Assembly: GCA_038120295.1 (NCBI GenBank)
Contig: JAYOLL010000055.1
Span: forward strand, 1-5,487
DNA from: JAYOEY01 sp038120295
GTDB taxonomy: Bacteria; Pseudomonadota; Alphaproteobacteria; MPNO01; UBA2964
DNA: 5,487 bases
Direction: 5' to 3'
The notes under the pieces are model-generated. The model was not told the origin of the DNA, did not search any database, and saw nothing but the letters and a program-made list of their open reading frames with translations. Every line of letters begins with the position of its first letter. Within the stretch, counting starts at the first letter, position 1. The position numbers and the translations under genes were made by a program. Below, piece by piece: positions 1 to 5,487 of the stretch.

Positions 1-274
1 GGTCACCGTTGCGTTTTTTATTTAGGAGGCTGAAACCTTGGCATGGGGGACCGCCAATCACTACATCCGCGATGGGCACGTCATTTTGTTCCAGCCATTC
101 CTCGATATTCGCGCACACAGCCCTTCCACAAAAATTCTCGGCGTGAGTCGCGATCGCTGCCGGGTCGTTGTCAATGGCGAGCACTATTTAGTGCCCTCCA
201 CAAAACCTCGGGTCTTCGAACCCGAGAGACATGCCGCCTGCACCGCTGAAAAGGTCAATTACACGATAGGTCAT
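1..274 (-). pseudogene. DNA (cytosine-5) methyltransferase, Dcm-like, 5' part with in-frame stop; continues past left edge
   Basis: Reading the minus strand from the ATG at 274-272 gives a protein starting MTYRVIDLFSGAGGMSLGF, the SAM-binding motif I of cytosine-5 DNA methyltransferases. In the same frame, with no frameshift, it continues through VLAIDNDP (residues 31-38, motif II region) to GGPPCQGFSLLNKKR (residues 74-88), the catalytic motif IV with nucleophile Cys78. Family members transfer methyl from SAM to C5 of cytosine at a specific site, alone or in restriction-modification systems. Codon 29 is TAA (plus positions 188-190), between motifs I and II, so the product should stop after 28 residues. 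Restart at the GTG at 184-182 would lack motif I. An in-frame TAG eight codons upstream of the ATG rules out a longer start. The target-recognition and C-terminal motifs lie outside the window. Its low GC and AT-rich codons (AAT, TTT, ATA) differ from carA and suggest horizontal acquisition. Family assignment is firm; inactivation is inferred, and sequencing error is the main alternative. Confidence 0.85.
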
Positions 275-461
275 TGGCCGGATATCCGATTGCTAGAGTC
301 GAGGCTTATCATTAGAGCCTAATTCGCCAATGAGAACAATACAAGAACATTTGTGATAGAGCACCATCATTTCACATGAAAAGGTGATTCATGTCAGCAT
401 CGATAACTGTTCGAGATCGAGGTCGGGGTGGTCTGATGCGCAGCTGCCGGAGACGGCCTTC
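275..461. other. AT-rich spacer between carA and the methyltransferase gene
   Basis: This stretch holds no credible gene on either strand. It contains a perfect 7-bp inverted repeat, ACATGAA (374-380) and TTCATGT (388-394) around a 7-nt loop, and a 5-bp one, AGGCT (302-306) and AGCCT (316-320). Neither is followed by a T-run on either strand, so I do not call an intrinsic terminator for carA. GC content drops sharply from the carA 3' end (462 onward) into this spacer. No tRNA end, integrase gene or duplicated attachment core is visible. Confidence 0.6.
311..339 (-). promoter_or_regulatory. possible promoter for the methyltransferase gene
   Basis: On the minus strand, TTGTTC (339-334), a 17-nt spacer and TCTAAT (316-311) resemble a sigma-70 promoter. 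The -10 box matches TATAAT at five of six positions, but the -35 box is weak. Transcription would begin about 30 nt before the ATG at 274. The region is AT-rich, so chance matches are likely. Confidence 0.3.
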
Positions 462-1649
462 TCACCCCGCCGCCATCATCTCCGTAAACCGCCGGAACAG
501 ATAGTGGCTGTCGCGCGGGCCGGGGCTGGCTTCGGGGTGGTACTGCACGGAAAAGGCGCGCTTCGCGTCCGCCCTGATGCCCTCGAGCGAGCTGTCGAAC
601 AGCGAATGGTGGGTCTCCGACACGCCGCCGAACTCGCCGTCCTTCCCGTTCTGTCCGGGCAGGCTCTCGCGCGTCACGACGAAGCCGTGGTTCTGGCTGG
701 TGATCTCCACCTTGCCGGTCGCCAGGTCCTTGACCGGGTGGTTGGCGCCGCGATGGCCGAGATGCATCTTTTCCGTCGCAGCGCCCAGCGCCCGCGCCAG
801 CATCTGGTGGCCGAGGCAGATGCCGAACAGCGGTACGTCCGCCTGCAGCAGTTTCCTTATGGTCGGCACGGCGTATGCGCCGGTCGCCGCCGGGTCGCCC
901 GGCCCGTTCGACAGGAACACCCCGTCGGGCTTCCGCGCCATTATGTCGTCGGCGCTCGCATCCGCCGGCACCACCGTCACCGCGCAGCCCGCATCGGCCA
1001 GGCACCGCAGAATGTTGCGCTTGGCGCCGAAATCCATCGCCACCACGTTGAAGCGGGGGCTCGTCTGCTTTCCGTAGCCTTCGCCGAGCGTCCACAGCGA
1101 CTCGTCCCAGTCGTAAGGCTGGCGACAACTCACCTCGGCGGCGAGGTCCATCCCCTCCAGCCCGGGGAAGCCCTGTGCGGTCTCCAGCAGAGCGTCGACA
1201 TCGACCTTTCCGTCCGCCGCGTAACCGATCGCGCCCGCGGGCGCGCCGCCGTCGCGAATGCGCCGCGTCAGACGCCTGGTGTCCAGCCCGGCGATGCCGG
1301 TCAGATTATGGCTCTTCAGCCACGCATCCAGATGCCGGTCGGAGCGCCAGTTGCTGGGCTCGGTAATATCGCGGCGGAGGATCAGCCCGCGCGCCGCCGG
1401 TGTTACCGTCTCGATATCTTCCTCATTGGTGCCGACATTGCCGACATGCGGAAAGGTGAAGGTGACGATCTGCCCGGCATAGGACGGGTCGGTCATGATC
1501 TCCTGATAGCCGGTCATCGAGGTGTTGAAGCACACCTCGCCCAGCGTCGTGCCCTCGGCGCCGACGCCCTTGCCCCACATCACCGTGCCGTCGGCCAGCG
1601 CCAGCGCGGCCGTGGCGGCGGATGGTTTGGGGGGGATGTCGGCTGGCAT
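462..1649 (-). CDS. carA: carbamoyl-phosphate synthase small (glutaminase) subunit
   Basis: This gene encodes a 395-residue protein, close to the usual length (about 380-400). In the cytosol, CarA hydrolyses glutamine and passes ammonia to CarB, which makes carbamoyl phosphate for arginine and pyrimidine synthesis. The N-terminal CPSase small-chain domain is recognisable from MTGYQEIMTDPSYAGQ (45-60), the following FPHVGNVGTNEED (66-78) and GLDTRRLTRRIRDGGAP (121-137). The class I glutamine amidotransferase domain covers about 200-390, with LSNGPGDP (246-253), the nucleophile elbow GICLGHQ (Cys278), SQNHGF (318-323) and HPEASPGP carrying His371 and Glu373, so the triad is complete. The ATG at 1649 gives MPADIPPKPS before the conserved start of the domain; ACAGG lies just upstream as a modest ribosome binding site. 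The gene diverges from the yqeY-dnaG-rpoD genes, and carB is not in the window. The antisense strand stays open for over 1 kb, a by-product of high GC. Confidence 0.98.
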   Translation of the reverse strand: MPADIPPKPSAATAALALADGTVMWGKGVGAEGTTLGEVCFNTSMTGYQEIMTDPSYAGQIVTFTFPHVGNVGTNEEDIETVTPAARGLILRRDITEPSNWRSDRHLDAWLKSHNLTGIAGLDTRRLTRRIRDGGAPAGAIGYAADGKVDVDALLETAQGFPGLEGMDLAAEVSCRQPYDWDESLWTLGEGYGKQTSPRFNVVAMDFGAKRNILRCLADAGCAVTVVPADASADDIMARKPDGVFLSNGPGDPAATGAYAVPTIRKLLQADVPLFGICLGHQMLARALGAATEKMHLGHRGANHPVKDLATGKVEITSQNHGFVVTRESLPGQNGKDGEFGGVSETHHSLFDSSLEGIRADAKRAFSVQYHPEASPGPRDSHYLFRRFTEMMAAG

Positions 1650-1684
1650 GATGGAAACCTGTCGAAAAGTGAGCCTGACCGGGG

Positions 1685-1713
1685 TTGATACGGGGTTCCG
1701 GGCGCGGGGTCAA
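1685..1713 (-). promoter_or_regulatory. carA promoter (sigma-70 type)
   Basis: On the minus strand, TTGACC (1713-1708) is separated by exactly 17 nt from TATCAA (1690-1685). The -35 box is preceded by C, giving CTTGACC, as is common in alphaproteobacterial housekeeping promoters. Predicted initiation near 1678 leaves a leader of about 29 nt before the carA ATG at 1649, too short for a long attenuator or riboswitch. Confidence 0.65.
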
Positions 1714-1722
1714 GTCGGGTGT

Positions 1723-1759
1723 TCATTGTAAAAATCAATAAAATCAATGACTTGTAAAA
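1723..1759. repeat. AT-rich repeat cluster between divergent promoters, possible operator
   Basis: In the 56 nt between the two -35 boxes, AAAATCAAT occurs twice in tandem (1731-1739 and 1740-1748). The cluster is flanked by an inverted repeat, TCATTG (1723-1728) and CAATGA (1745-1750). TTGTAAAA also occurs twice (1726-1733 and 1752-1759). The repeats are directly visible. That they bind a regulator or act as UP elements for both promoters is inference. Confidence 0.45.
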
Positions 1760-1769
1760 TCACATCCGC

Positions 1770-1798
1770 TTGAAATCGAAAAACGATTCCGCTAGAGT
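1770..1798 (+). promoter_or_regulatory. promoter of the yqeY-dnaG transcription unit (sigma-70 type)
   Basis: TTGAAA (1770-1775, preceded by C) lies 17 nt upstream of TAGAGT (1793-1798), an acceptable alphaproteobacterial -35/-10 pair. Initiation near 1805 gives a leader of about 49 nt before the ATG at 1854. That leader contains a direct repeat of CCGTCGCAT (1805-1813 and 1816-1824). Confidence 0.6.
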
Positions 1799-1853
1799 CC
1801 GCCGCCGTCGCATTACCGTCGCATAGCCGTCTAATTCCAGGGGGAGACCTTCC

Positions 1854-2324
1854 ATGCTGCGAGACGACATCACCCGTGCCATGAAAGAGTCGATGAAGAG
1901 CGGCGACAAGGTCGCGACCTCGGCGCTGCGGCTCATCCTCGCCGCGCTCAAGGATCGCGAGATTGCGGCGCGCGGCAAGGGCGGCGACGGATCCGACGGC
2001 GGCATCTCCGATCAGGAGATCCTGTCCGTGCTGCAGACCATGGTGCGCCAGCGCAACGACTCGATCGAGATGTACGAGAAGGGCGGGCGCGACGACCTCG
2101 TGGAGCAGGAAAAGCGCGAGATCGAGATCATCCAGTCCTTCCTGCCGCAGCAGATGTCCGCTGAGGAAATCGCCGCCGCCGTCGCCGCCGTGATCGCCGA
2201 CACCGGCGCCTCCGGACTCAAGGACATGGGCAAGGCGATGGGCGCGCTCCGCGAACGCCACGCCGGCTGCATGGATTTCGGCGCCGCCAGCGCGCTCCTG
2301 AAAGAGAAGCTGAACGCGGGCTGA
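1854..2324 (+). CDS. GatB/YqeY-domain protein
   Basis: This encodes a 156-residue cytosolic protein, typical for stand-alone YqeY proteins (about 150). The domain resembles the C-terminal tail domain of GatB, a subunit of the tRNA-dependent amidotransferase, so a tRNA-related role is often proposed, but the function of YqeY is not well established. Seen in sequence: the N-terminal helix LRDDITRAMKESMKSGDK (2-19) followed by LRLILAALKDREI (25-37), a Gly-rich loop (41-50), the signature EIEIIQSFLPQQMSAEEI (89-106), and the C-terminal TGASGLKDMGKAMGAL (117-132) with DFGAAS (141-146). The start is supported by GGGGGAG at 1840-1846, 7 nt upstream, and by the family-typical N-terminus. It is probably first in a unit with dnaG, whose ATG follows 61 nt later with no terminator. 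I leave the symbol blank because naming varies. Confidence 0.95.
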   Translation: MLRDDITRAMKESMKSGDKVATSALRLILAALKDREIAARGKGGDGSDGGISDQEILSVLQTMVRQRNDSIEMYEKGGRDDLVEQEKREIEIIQSFLPQQMSAEEIAAAVAAVIADTGASGLKDMGKAMGALRERHAGCMDFGAASALLKEKLNAG

Positions 2325-2385
2325 AAGCCGTTCCCCGCCAGCCTGACCTGCGTTACCCTCTCCCCTGATTCCGCAAGGGACCGCA

Positions 2386-4308
2386 ATGGCCTTTCCGCCC
2401 TATTTTCTGGATGAAGTCCGCAACCGCGTCGGCCTCGCCGCGCTGATCGGCCGCCGCGTCAAGCTGATCCGGAAAGGCAACGAGTTCACCGGCCTCTGCC
2501 CCTTCCACAACGAAAAGACGCCCAGCTTTTTTGTCAATGAATCCAAAGGCTTCTACCACTGCTTCGGGTGCGGGGCCCATGGGGACCAGTTTGGGTTTTT
2601 GATGCGGACGGAGAATTTGTCTTTCCCGGAAGCGGTCGAGCGGCTGGCCGGGGAGGCGGGGGTCGAGGTGCCGGAGACGACGCCGGAGGAGCGCGCGCGG
2701 GAGAAGGCGCGGGCGTCCCTGGTCGAGGTGATGGAGGCGGCTTGCGCGTTTTTCGAACGCTCGCTCAAGGCCAGCGAGGGGCGGGAGTACCTGGCGCGGC
2801 GCGGGCTGGACGAGGAGACGATTGCGACGTTCCGGCTGGGTTACGCGCCGGATTCGCGCGGCGCGCTGAAGACCGCTTTGCTAGGTGAGACGATCGATGA
2901 GGCGATGCTGGTCGAGGCCGGGCTGCTGATCAGGCCCGAGGATGGCGGCGCCACCTACGACCGTTTCCGCGGACGGGTAATGTTCCCGATCACCGACCGG
3001 CGCGGCAGGCCCATCGCTTTCGGCGCGCGGGCGCTGAAGGCCGACCAGCAGGCCAAATATCTCAACTCGCCGGATACGCCGCTCTTCCACAAGGGCCAGG
3101 TGCTCTACAACGTGGCGACGGCATGGCCGGCGGCGCGCGAAGAGGGCCGCGTCGTGGTGGCGGAAGGCTATATGGATGTGATCGCGCTGGTTCGCGCCGG
3201 GGTCCGCGCGTCGGTCGCGCCGCTCGGCACCGCGCTGACCGAAAGCCAGATCGAGCTGCTGTGGCGCATGGCGGACGAGCCGGTGCTGTGTTTCGATGGC
3301 GATACCGCGGGCCAGCGGGCCGCCAGCCGGGCGGCGGAGCGAGCGTTGCCGCTGCTGAAACCCGGCCAGTCGCTCAGATTCGTCACATTGCCGGCGGGCG
3401 AGGACCCGGATTCGCTGATCGCGTCGAAAGGCGTGGCGGCGATGGAGGAGATTCTGGCGGAGTCGCGCGCGCTCGATGCCGTGGTATGGGACATGGAAGC
3501 GGCAGGACGCCCGCTCGATACGCCGGAACGCATTGCCGGGCTGGAATCGCGGCTGGAAGCGCGCGCCTTCGCGATCCCGGAAAAAAAGGTGCAGTATCAG
3601 TATCTTGCGGCATTCCGGTCGCGACTGAGGGAGATCCAGTGGCAGGCGCGGCGCGCCCGCTCGAACATCGGGACGGGGAACCGCCAGCCCTTTGGCGGGA
3701 AATCCGGACGATTTAACCGGCAAGCCCCGGCGTCGTCTCATTTGCTCGACCGCCTGCCGGAAAACGCCGCCGACCATCGTCGCGAACAGGCCCTGCTGGG
3801 AACCCTGGTCGCGCGCTGGCCGCTGCTCGACGAATTCGCGGAAACCCTTGGTACGCTTGAATTTTCCGACCCGGACCAGGACCGGCTGCGGCAGGAAATG
3901 CTGATGCTGCATGCGGGGCAGCCGGACCTTGACACCGAGACAGCCAAACGCCACTTGAGGGACAGCGGGTGCGGGGCGGCGCTGGAAGCAGCGTTCGCGC
4001 CGGAGGCCCGGATCCATGCGGTTTCGCTCTCTTCGCCAGCCGGGGCTTCCGGGGAAGGGGCGTCGCCTGACGGGGGAACGGTTGCTGAAGAGGGATTTAC
4101 GGCCGAAATGGCGGAAACGCTAGCAGAATCGGGGGCGGAAACGGGGGCTGCACGCGCCGTTGCCCGGGCCGGAATCGCCGAGATGATCGAGGGAATCCGC
4201 CTCGCGGAGGCGCAGAGACGCTACCGGGCGGACCCGAGCGAGGAGAATTTCACCCGGCTGCAGGAGTGCCGGGCGTCCGCGATGGAAAGCTTCCGGCGCA
4301 GCCTGTAG
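2386..4308 (+). CDS. dnaG: DNA primase
   Basis: DnaG makes short RNA primers at the replication fork and is recruited by the DnaB helicase. The 640-residue product has the usual bacterial layout. The N-terminal CHC2 zinc ribbon has ligands Cys38, His41, Cys59 and Cys62 in LCPFHNEKTPSF and HCFGCGAHGD. The catalytic core spans about 120-340 and includes YLNSPDTPLFHKG. Its Toprim fold carries Glu260 in VVAEGYMDV and Asp304/Asp306 in FDGDTAGQ, matching the metal-binding acidic residues of E. coli primase. A linker lies near 425-455, and the C-terminal helicase-interaction region (about 460-640) is the least conserved part. It contains a Gly/Ala/Glu/Ser-rich stretch (about 546-590). The ATG at 2386 has AAGGGA at 2375-2380, 5 nt upstream, and starts with the expected MAFPPYFLDEVRNRV. 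Synonymous codon choice changes noticeably near residue 61. The gene looks intact and essential. Confidence 0.99.
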   Translation: MAFPPYFLDEVRNRVGLAALIGRRVKLIRKGNEFTGLCPFHNEKTPSFFVNESKGFYHCFGCGAHGDQFGFLMRTENLSFPEAVERLAGEAGVEVPETTPEERAREKARASLVEVMEAACAFFERSLKASEGREYLARRGLDEETIATFRLGYAPDSRGALKTALLGETIDEAMLVEAGLLIRPEDGGATYDRFRGRVMFPITDRRGRPIAFGARALKADQQAKYLNSPDTPLFHKGQVLYNVATAWPAAREEGRVVVAEGYMDVIALVRAGVRASVAPLGTALTESQIELLWRMADEPVLCFDGDTAGQRAASRAAERALPLLKPGQSLRFVTLPAGEDPDSLIASKGVAAMEEILAESRALDAVVWDMEAAGRPLDTPERIAGLESRLEARAFAIPEKKVQYQYLAAFRSRLREIQWQARRARSNIGTGNRQPFGGKSGRFNRQAPASSHLLDRLPENAADHRREQALLGTLVARWPLLDEFAETLGTLEFSDPDQDRLRQEMLMLHAGQPDLDTETAKRHLRDSGCGAALEAAFAPEARIHAVSLSSPAGASGEGASPDGGTVAEEGFTAEMAETLAESGAETGAARAVARAGIAEMIEGIRLAEAQRRYRADPSEENFTRLQECRASAMESFRRSL

Positions 4309-4333
4309 CGAAAAACCATCGCCAAATTCTCCC

Positions 4334-4353
4334 CCGGCACTGGGATTTGCCGG
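4334..4353 (+). other. hairpin in the dnaG-rpoD intergenic region
   Basis: CCGGCA (4334-4339) and TGCCGG (4348-4353) form a perfect 6-bp stem with an 8-nt loop, 26 nt after the dnaG stop. It is followed by GAAAAATG rather than a T-run, so it is not a standard intrinsic terminator on the plus strand. It may stabilise the dnaG mRNA 3' end or mark a processing point, as is known for the dnaG-rpoD junction in E. coli, but that is inference. Confidence 0.4.
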
Positions 4354-4403
4354 AAAAATGCTGTATAGAGGTTACGGATTTGAAATCTGATCTTCATAGT
4401 TTT

Positions 4404-4433
4404 TTGACCATGACGCCCCCGGGGCCCGCTATA
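4404..4433 (+). promoter_or_regulatory. rpoD promoter (sigma-70 type)
   Basis: TTGACC (4404-4409), preceded by a T-run, is followed after 18 nt by GCTATA (4428-4433); a CTATAT reading gives a 19-nt spacer. The spacer contains the palindrome CCCCGGGG (4417-4424). Initiation near 4440 would leave an rpoD leader of about 90 nt to the ATG at 4531. This would let the sigma factor gene be expressed apart from yqeY-dnaG. A TATAGA at 4364-4369 upstream lacks a good -35 partner. Confidence 0.5.
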
Positions 4434-4530
4434 TGTCGTCGGCCCGGACAGAAAATTTCGCGGTTTTTCAGGAACTTAGCGGAAGATTTTGCAGTTGGGG
4501 CGAGTTGTGAAAATGGAGTGTGAGCAGGGC

Positions 4531-5487
4531 ATGGCCACCAGGACAGCAACCCGAAAATCTGACGACGCCGAGAAGAAAAAAGCGGCCCAGACAAAAACCG
4601 GCCAGACAAAAACTGGAAAGCCCGCGACGAAGCGAGGCCGCGCCGCGACGGCGGCGACCGCTGTGAGCGAGGTCCGCAAGCCCGCCGCGAAACGGACGGC
4701 GGCGAAGAAACCGGCGGCGAAAAAAGCCGCGGCCCGCAAGACGGCTGCGAAAACGCCTGCCAAATCTGGCGCCAAGCCGGCCGCGAAGGCGAAAACGGCC
4801 GCTAAACCCGCGACCAAGGCAAAGGCGGCGGCCAAACCGGCGAAGAAACCTGCCGCCAAGGTTGCGACCAAGGCTACTGCGTCCAAGGCTACTGCATCCA
4901 AGGCAACCGCATCCAAGGCTACCGCCAAAACGGCTGCGCCCAAAACCGCCTCAAAGGCAAACGGCAAGGCCGCCCCCAAAGCCACCGCCAAGAGGGCCAA
5001 TGGCAAGGCTAACGGGAAAGCCGCCGAGGAGCTGGAACAGGTCAGGACCGACGCGGTAGCGGAAGAAAATGCCGCAGACGAAAAAGCCAGTGAGGCGAAA
5101 GCCAACGGCAAGGGCAAGGACGACGATTCCGACGGCGAGACCCAGCAGGACAGCCCGTTGATCGACTCGGTCGATGCCGCGGTCAAGAAGCTGGTCGAGA
5201 GCGGCAAGGAGCGCGGCTTCGTCACCTATGACGAGTTCAACGCCGCCATGCCCTCGGAAGAGGTCGGCTCGGAACAGATCGAAGACGTGATGTCGCGCCT
5301 GTCGGAGCTCGGGGTCAATGTCGTCGAGGACGAGGAAGCGGACGACGATACCGACAAGGACGGCAAGGAAAAATCCAGCGAGTCGTCTTCGTCCGGAGAC
5401 GAGGATCTGGGCCGCACCGACGATCCGGTACGCATGTATCTGCGCGAGATGGGCTCGGTCGAGCTGCTGTCGCGCGAGGGCGAAATC
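4531..5487 (+). CDS. rpoD: RNA polymerase primary sigma factor (sigma-70), 5' part, cut by right edge
   Basis: RpoD directs core RNA polymerase to housekeeping promoters. The window shows 319 residues with no stop. Residues 209-266 are sigma-70 region 1.1: SPLIDSVDAAVKKLV, then GFVTYDEFNAAMPSEEVGSEQIEDVMSRL and LGVNVVEDEEA in consecutive order. An acidic Ser/Asp/Glu linker (about 267-292) leads into region 1.2, DDPVRMYLREMGSVELLSREGEI from 297; regions 2-4 lie outside. Ahead of region 1.1 is an unusual low-complexity tail. Residues about 10-165 are Lys/Ala/Pro/Thr-rich with KPAAK and KATAS repeats, like histone H1 or AlgP tails, followed by an acidic stretch (166-208). I prefer the ATG at 4531 because MATRTATRKS resembles common alphaproteobacterial RpoD starts, but its ribosome binding site is poorly placed (GGAG at 4515-4518). 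In-frame ATG 4513 and GTG 4507 sit downstream of GGGGCGAG (4497-4504); an in-frame TAG at 4477 limits extension. Confidence 0.95.
   Translation, partial: MATRTATRKSDDAEKKKAAQTKTGQTKTGKPATKRGRAATAATAVSEVRKPAAKRTAAKKPAAKKAAARKTAAKTPAKSGAKPAAKAKTAAKPATKAKAAAKPAKKPAAKVATKATASKATASKATASKATAKTAAPKTASKANGKAAPKATAKRANGKANGKAAEELEQVRTDAVAEENAADEKASEAKANGKGKDDDSDGETQQDSPLIDSVDAAVKKLVESGKERGFVTYDEFNAAMPSEEVGSEQIEDVMSRLSELGVNVVEDEEADDDTDKDGKEKSSESSSSGDEDLGRTDDPVRMYLREMGSVELLSREGEI
4870..4926 (+). repeat. 15-bp tandem repeat within rpoD (KATAS units)
   Basis: Three full copies and one partial copy of a 15-bp unit like AAGGCTACTGCATCC begin at 4870, 4885, 4900 and 4915. They encode KATAS KATAS KATAS KATA. 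The length is a multiple of three, so copy-number change would keep the frame. It lies in the basic N-terminal tail of the sigma factor. Confidence 0.9.

Noticed and set aside
182..192. Frameshift as the explanation for the methyltransferase lesion
   Set aside because: Motifs on both sides of the stop are in the same frame; only the TAA at 188-190 interrupts it.
38..322. Plus-strand open frames across the left end
   Set aside because: They are antisense to the methyltransferase motifs, which are clear on the minus strand.
374..394. Intrinsic terminator for carA
   Set aside because: The 7-bp stem is AT-rich and has no T-run on the minus strand; it also lies about 70 nt beyond the carA stop.
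384..1688. A 434-codon open frame on the plus strand opposite carA
   Set aside because: It lies antisense to an unmistakable carA, is Arg/His/Ala-rich with no recognisable motifs, and is the usual shadow frame of a GC-rich gene.
4364..4369. TATAGA as the main rpoD -10 box, or a heat-shock promoter nearby
   Set aside because: At 17 nt upstream there is only TGGGAT, and no CTTGAAA / CCCCAT-type pair with correct spacing could be found.
4476..5225. A 249-codon minus-strand frame with Ala/Leu/Phe-rich, membrane-like composition
   Set aside because: Its hydrophobic repeats are the mirror of the Lys/Ala codons in the rpoD tail; it has no ribosome binding site or known motif.

Overview
The window looks like a chromosomal segment from a GC-rich alphaproteobacterium. 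The evidence is high GC with G/C-ending codons, TTGAC-type -35 boxes, and the gene order carA (divergent) | GatB/YqeY-domain gene - dnaG - rpoD, the alphaproteobacterial version of the macromolecular synthesis locus. The visible RpoD region 1.1/1.2 also reads like alphaproteobacterial sigma-70. The genus cannot be fixed from sequence alone.

Layout. Positions 1-274 (minus strand) hold the 5' part of a Dcm-like DNA (cytosine-5) methyltransferase gene that runs off the left edge and carries an in-frame TAA at codon 29; it is much more AT-rich than its neighbours. Positions 275-461 are a low-GC spacer. Positions 462-1649 (minus) are an intact carA. Positions 1650-1853 are a divergent regulatory region with one good candidate promoter per strand and an AT-rich repeat cluster between the two -35 boxes. 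Positions 1854-2324 (plus) encode a GatB/YqeY-domain protein, 2386-4308 (plus) encode DNA primase, and 4309-4530 is an intergenic region with a hairpin and a likely rpoD promoter. From 4531 to the right edge (plus) is the 5' part of rpoD.

How the genes work together. The plus-strand genes link a YqeY-type protein (role uncertain, possibly tRNA-related), replication priming (DnaG) and the housekeeping sigma factor (RpoD). The short gap and ribosome binding site between the first two suggest cotranscription, while rpoD probably also has its own promoter. carA, for the glutaminase subunit of carbamoyl-phosphate synthetase (arginine and pyrimidine synthesis), is transcribed away from them.

There is no clear undescribed system here. 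The most notable features are a Lys/Ala/Pro-rich, histone-H1-like N-terminal extension of about 165 residues on the sigma factor, with KATAS tandem repeats, and the apparently nonsense-inactivated, probably acquired methyltransferase downstream of carA. Weaker signals are an abrupt synonymous codon switch within dnaG and the repeat cluster in the carA/yqeY divergent region.
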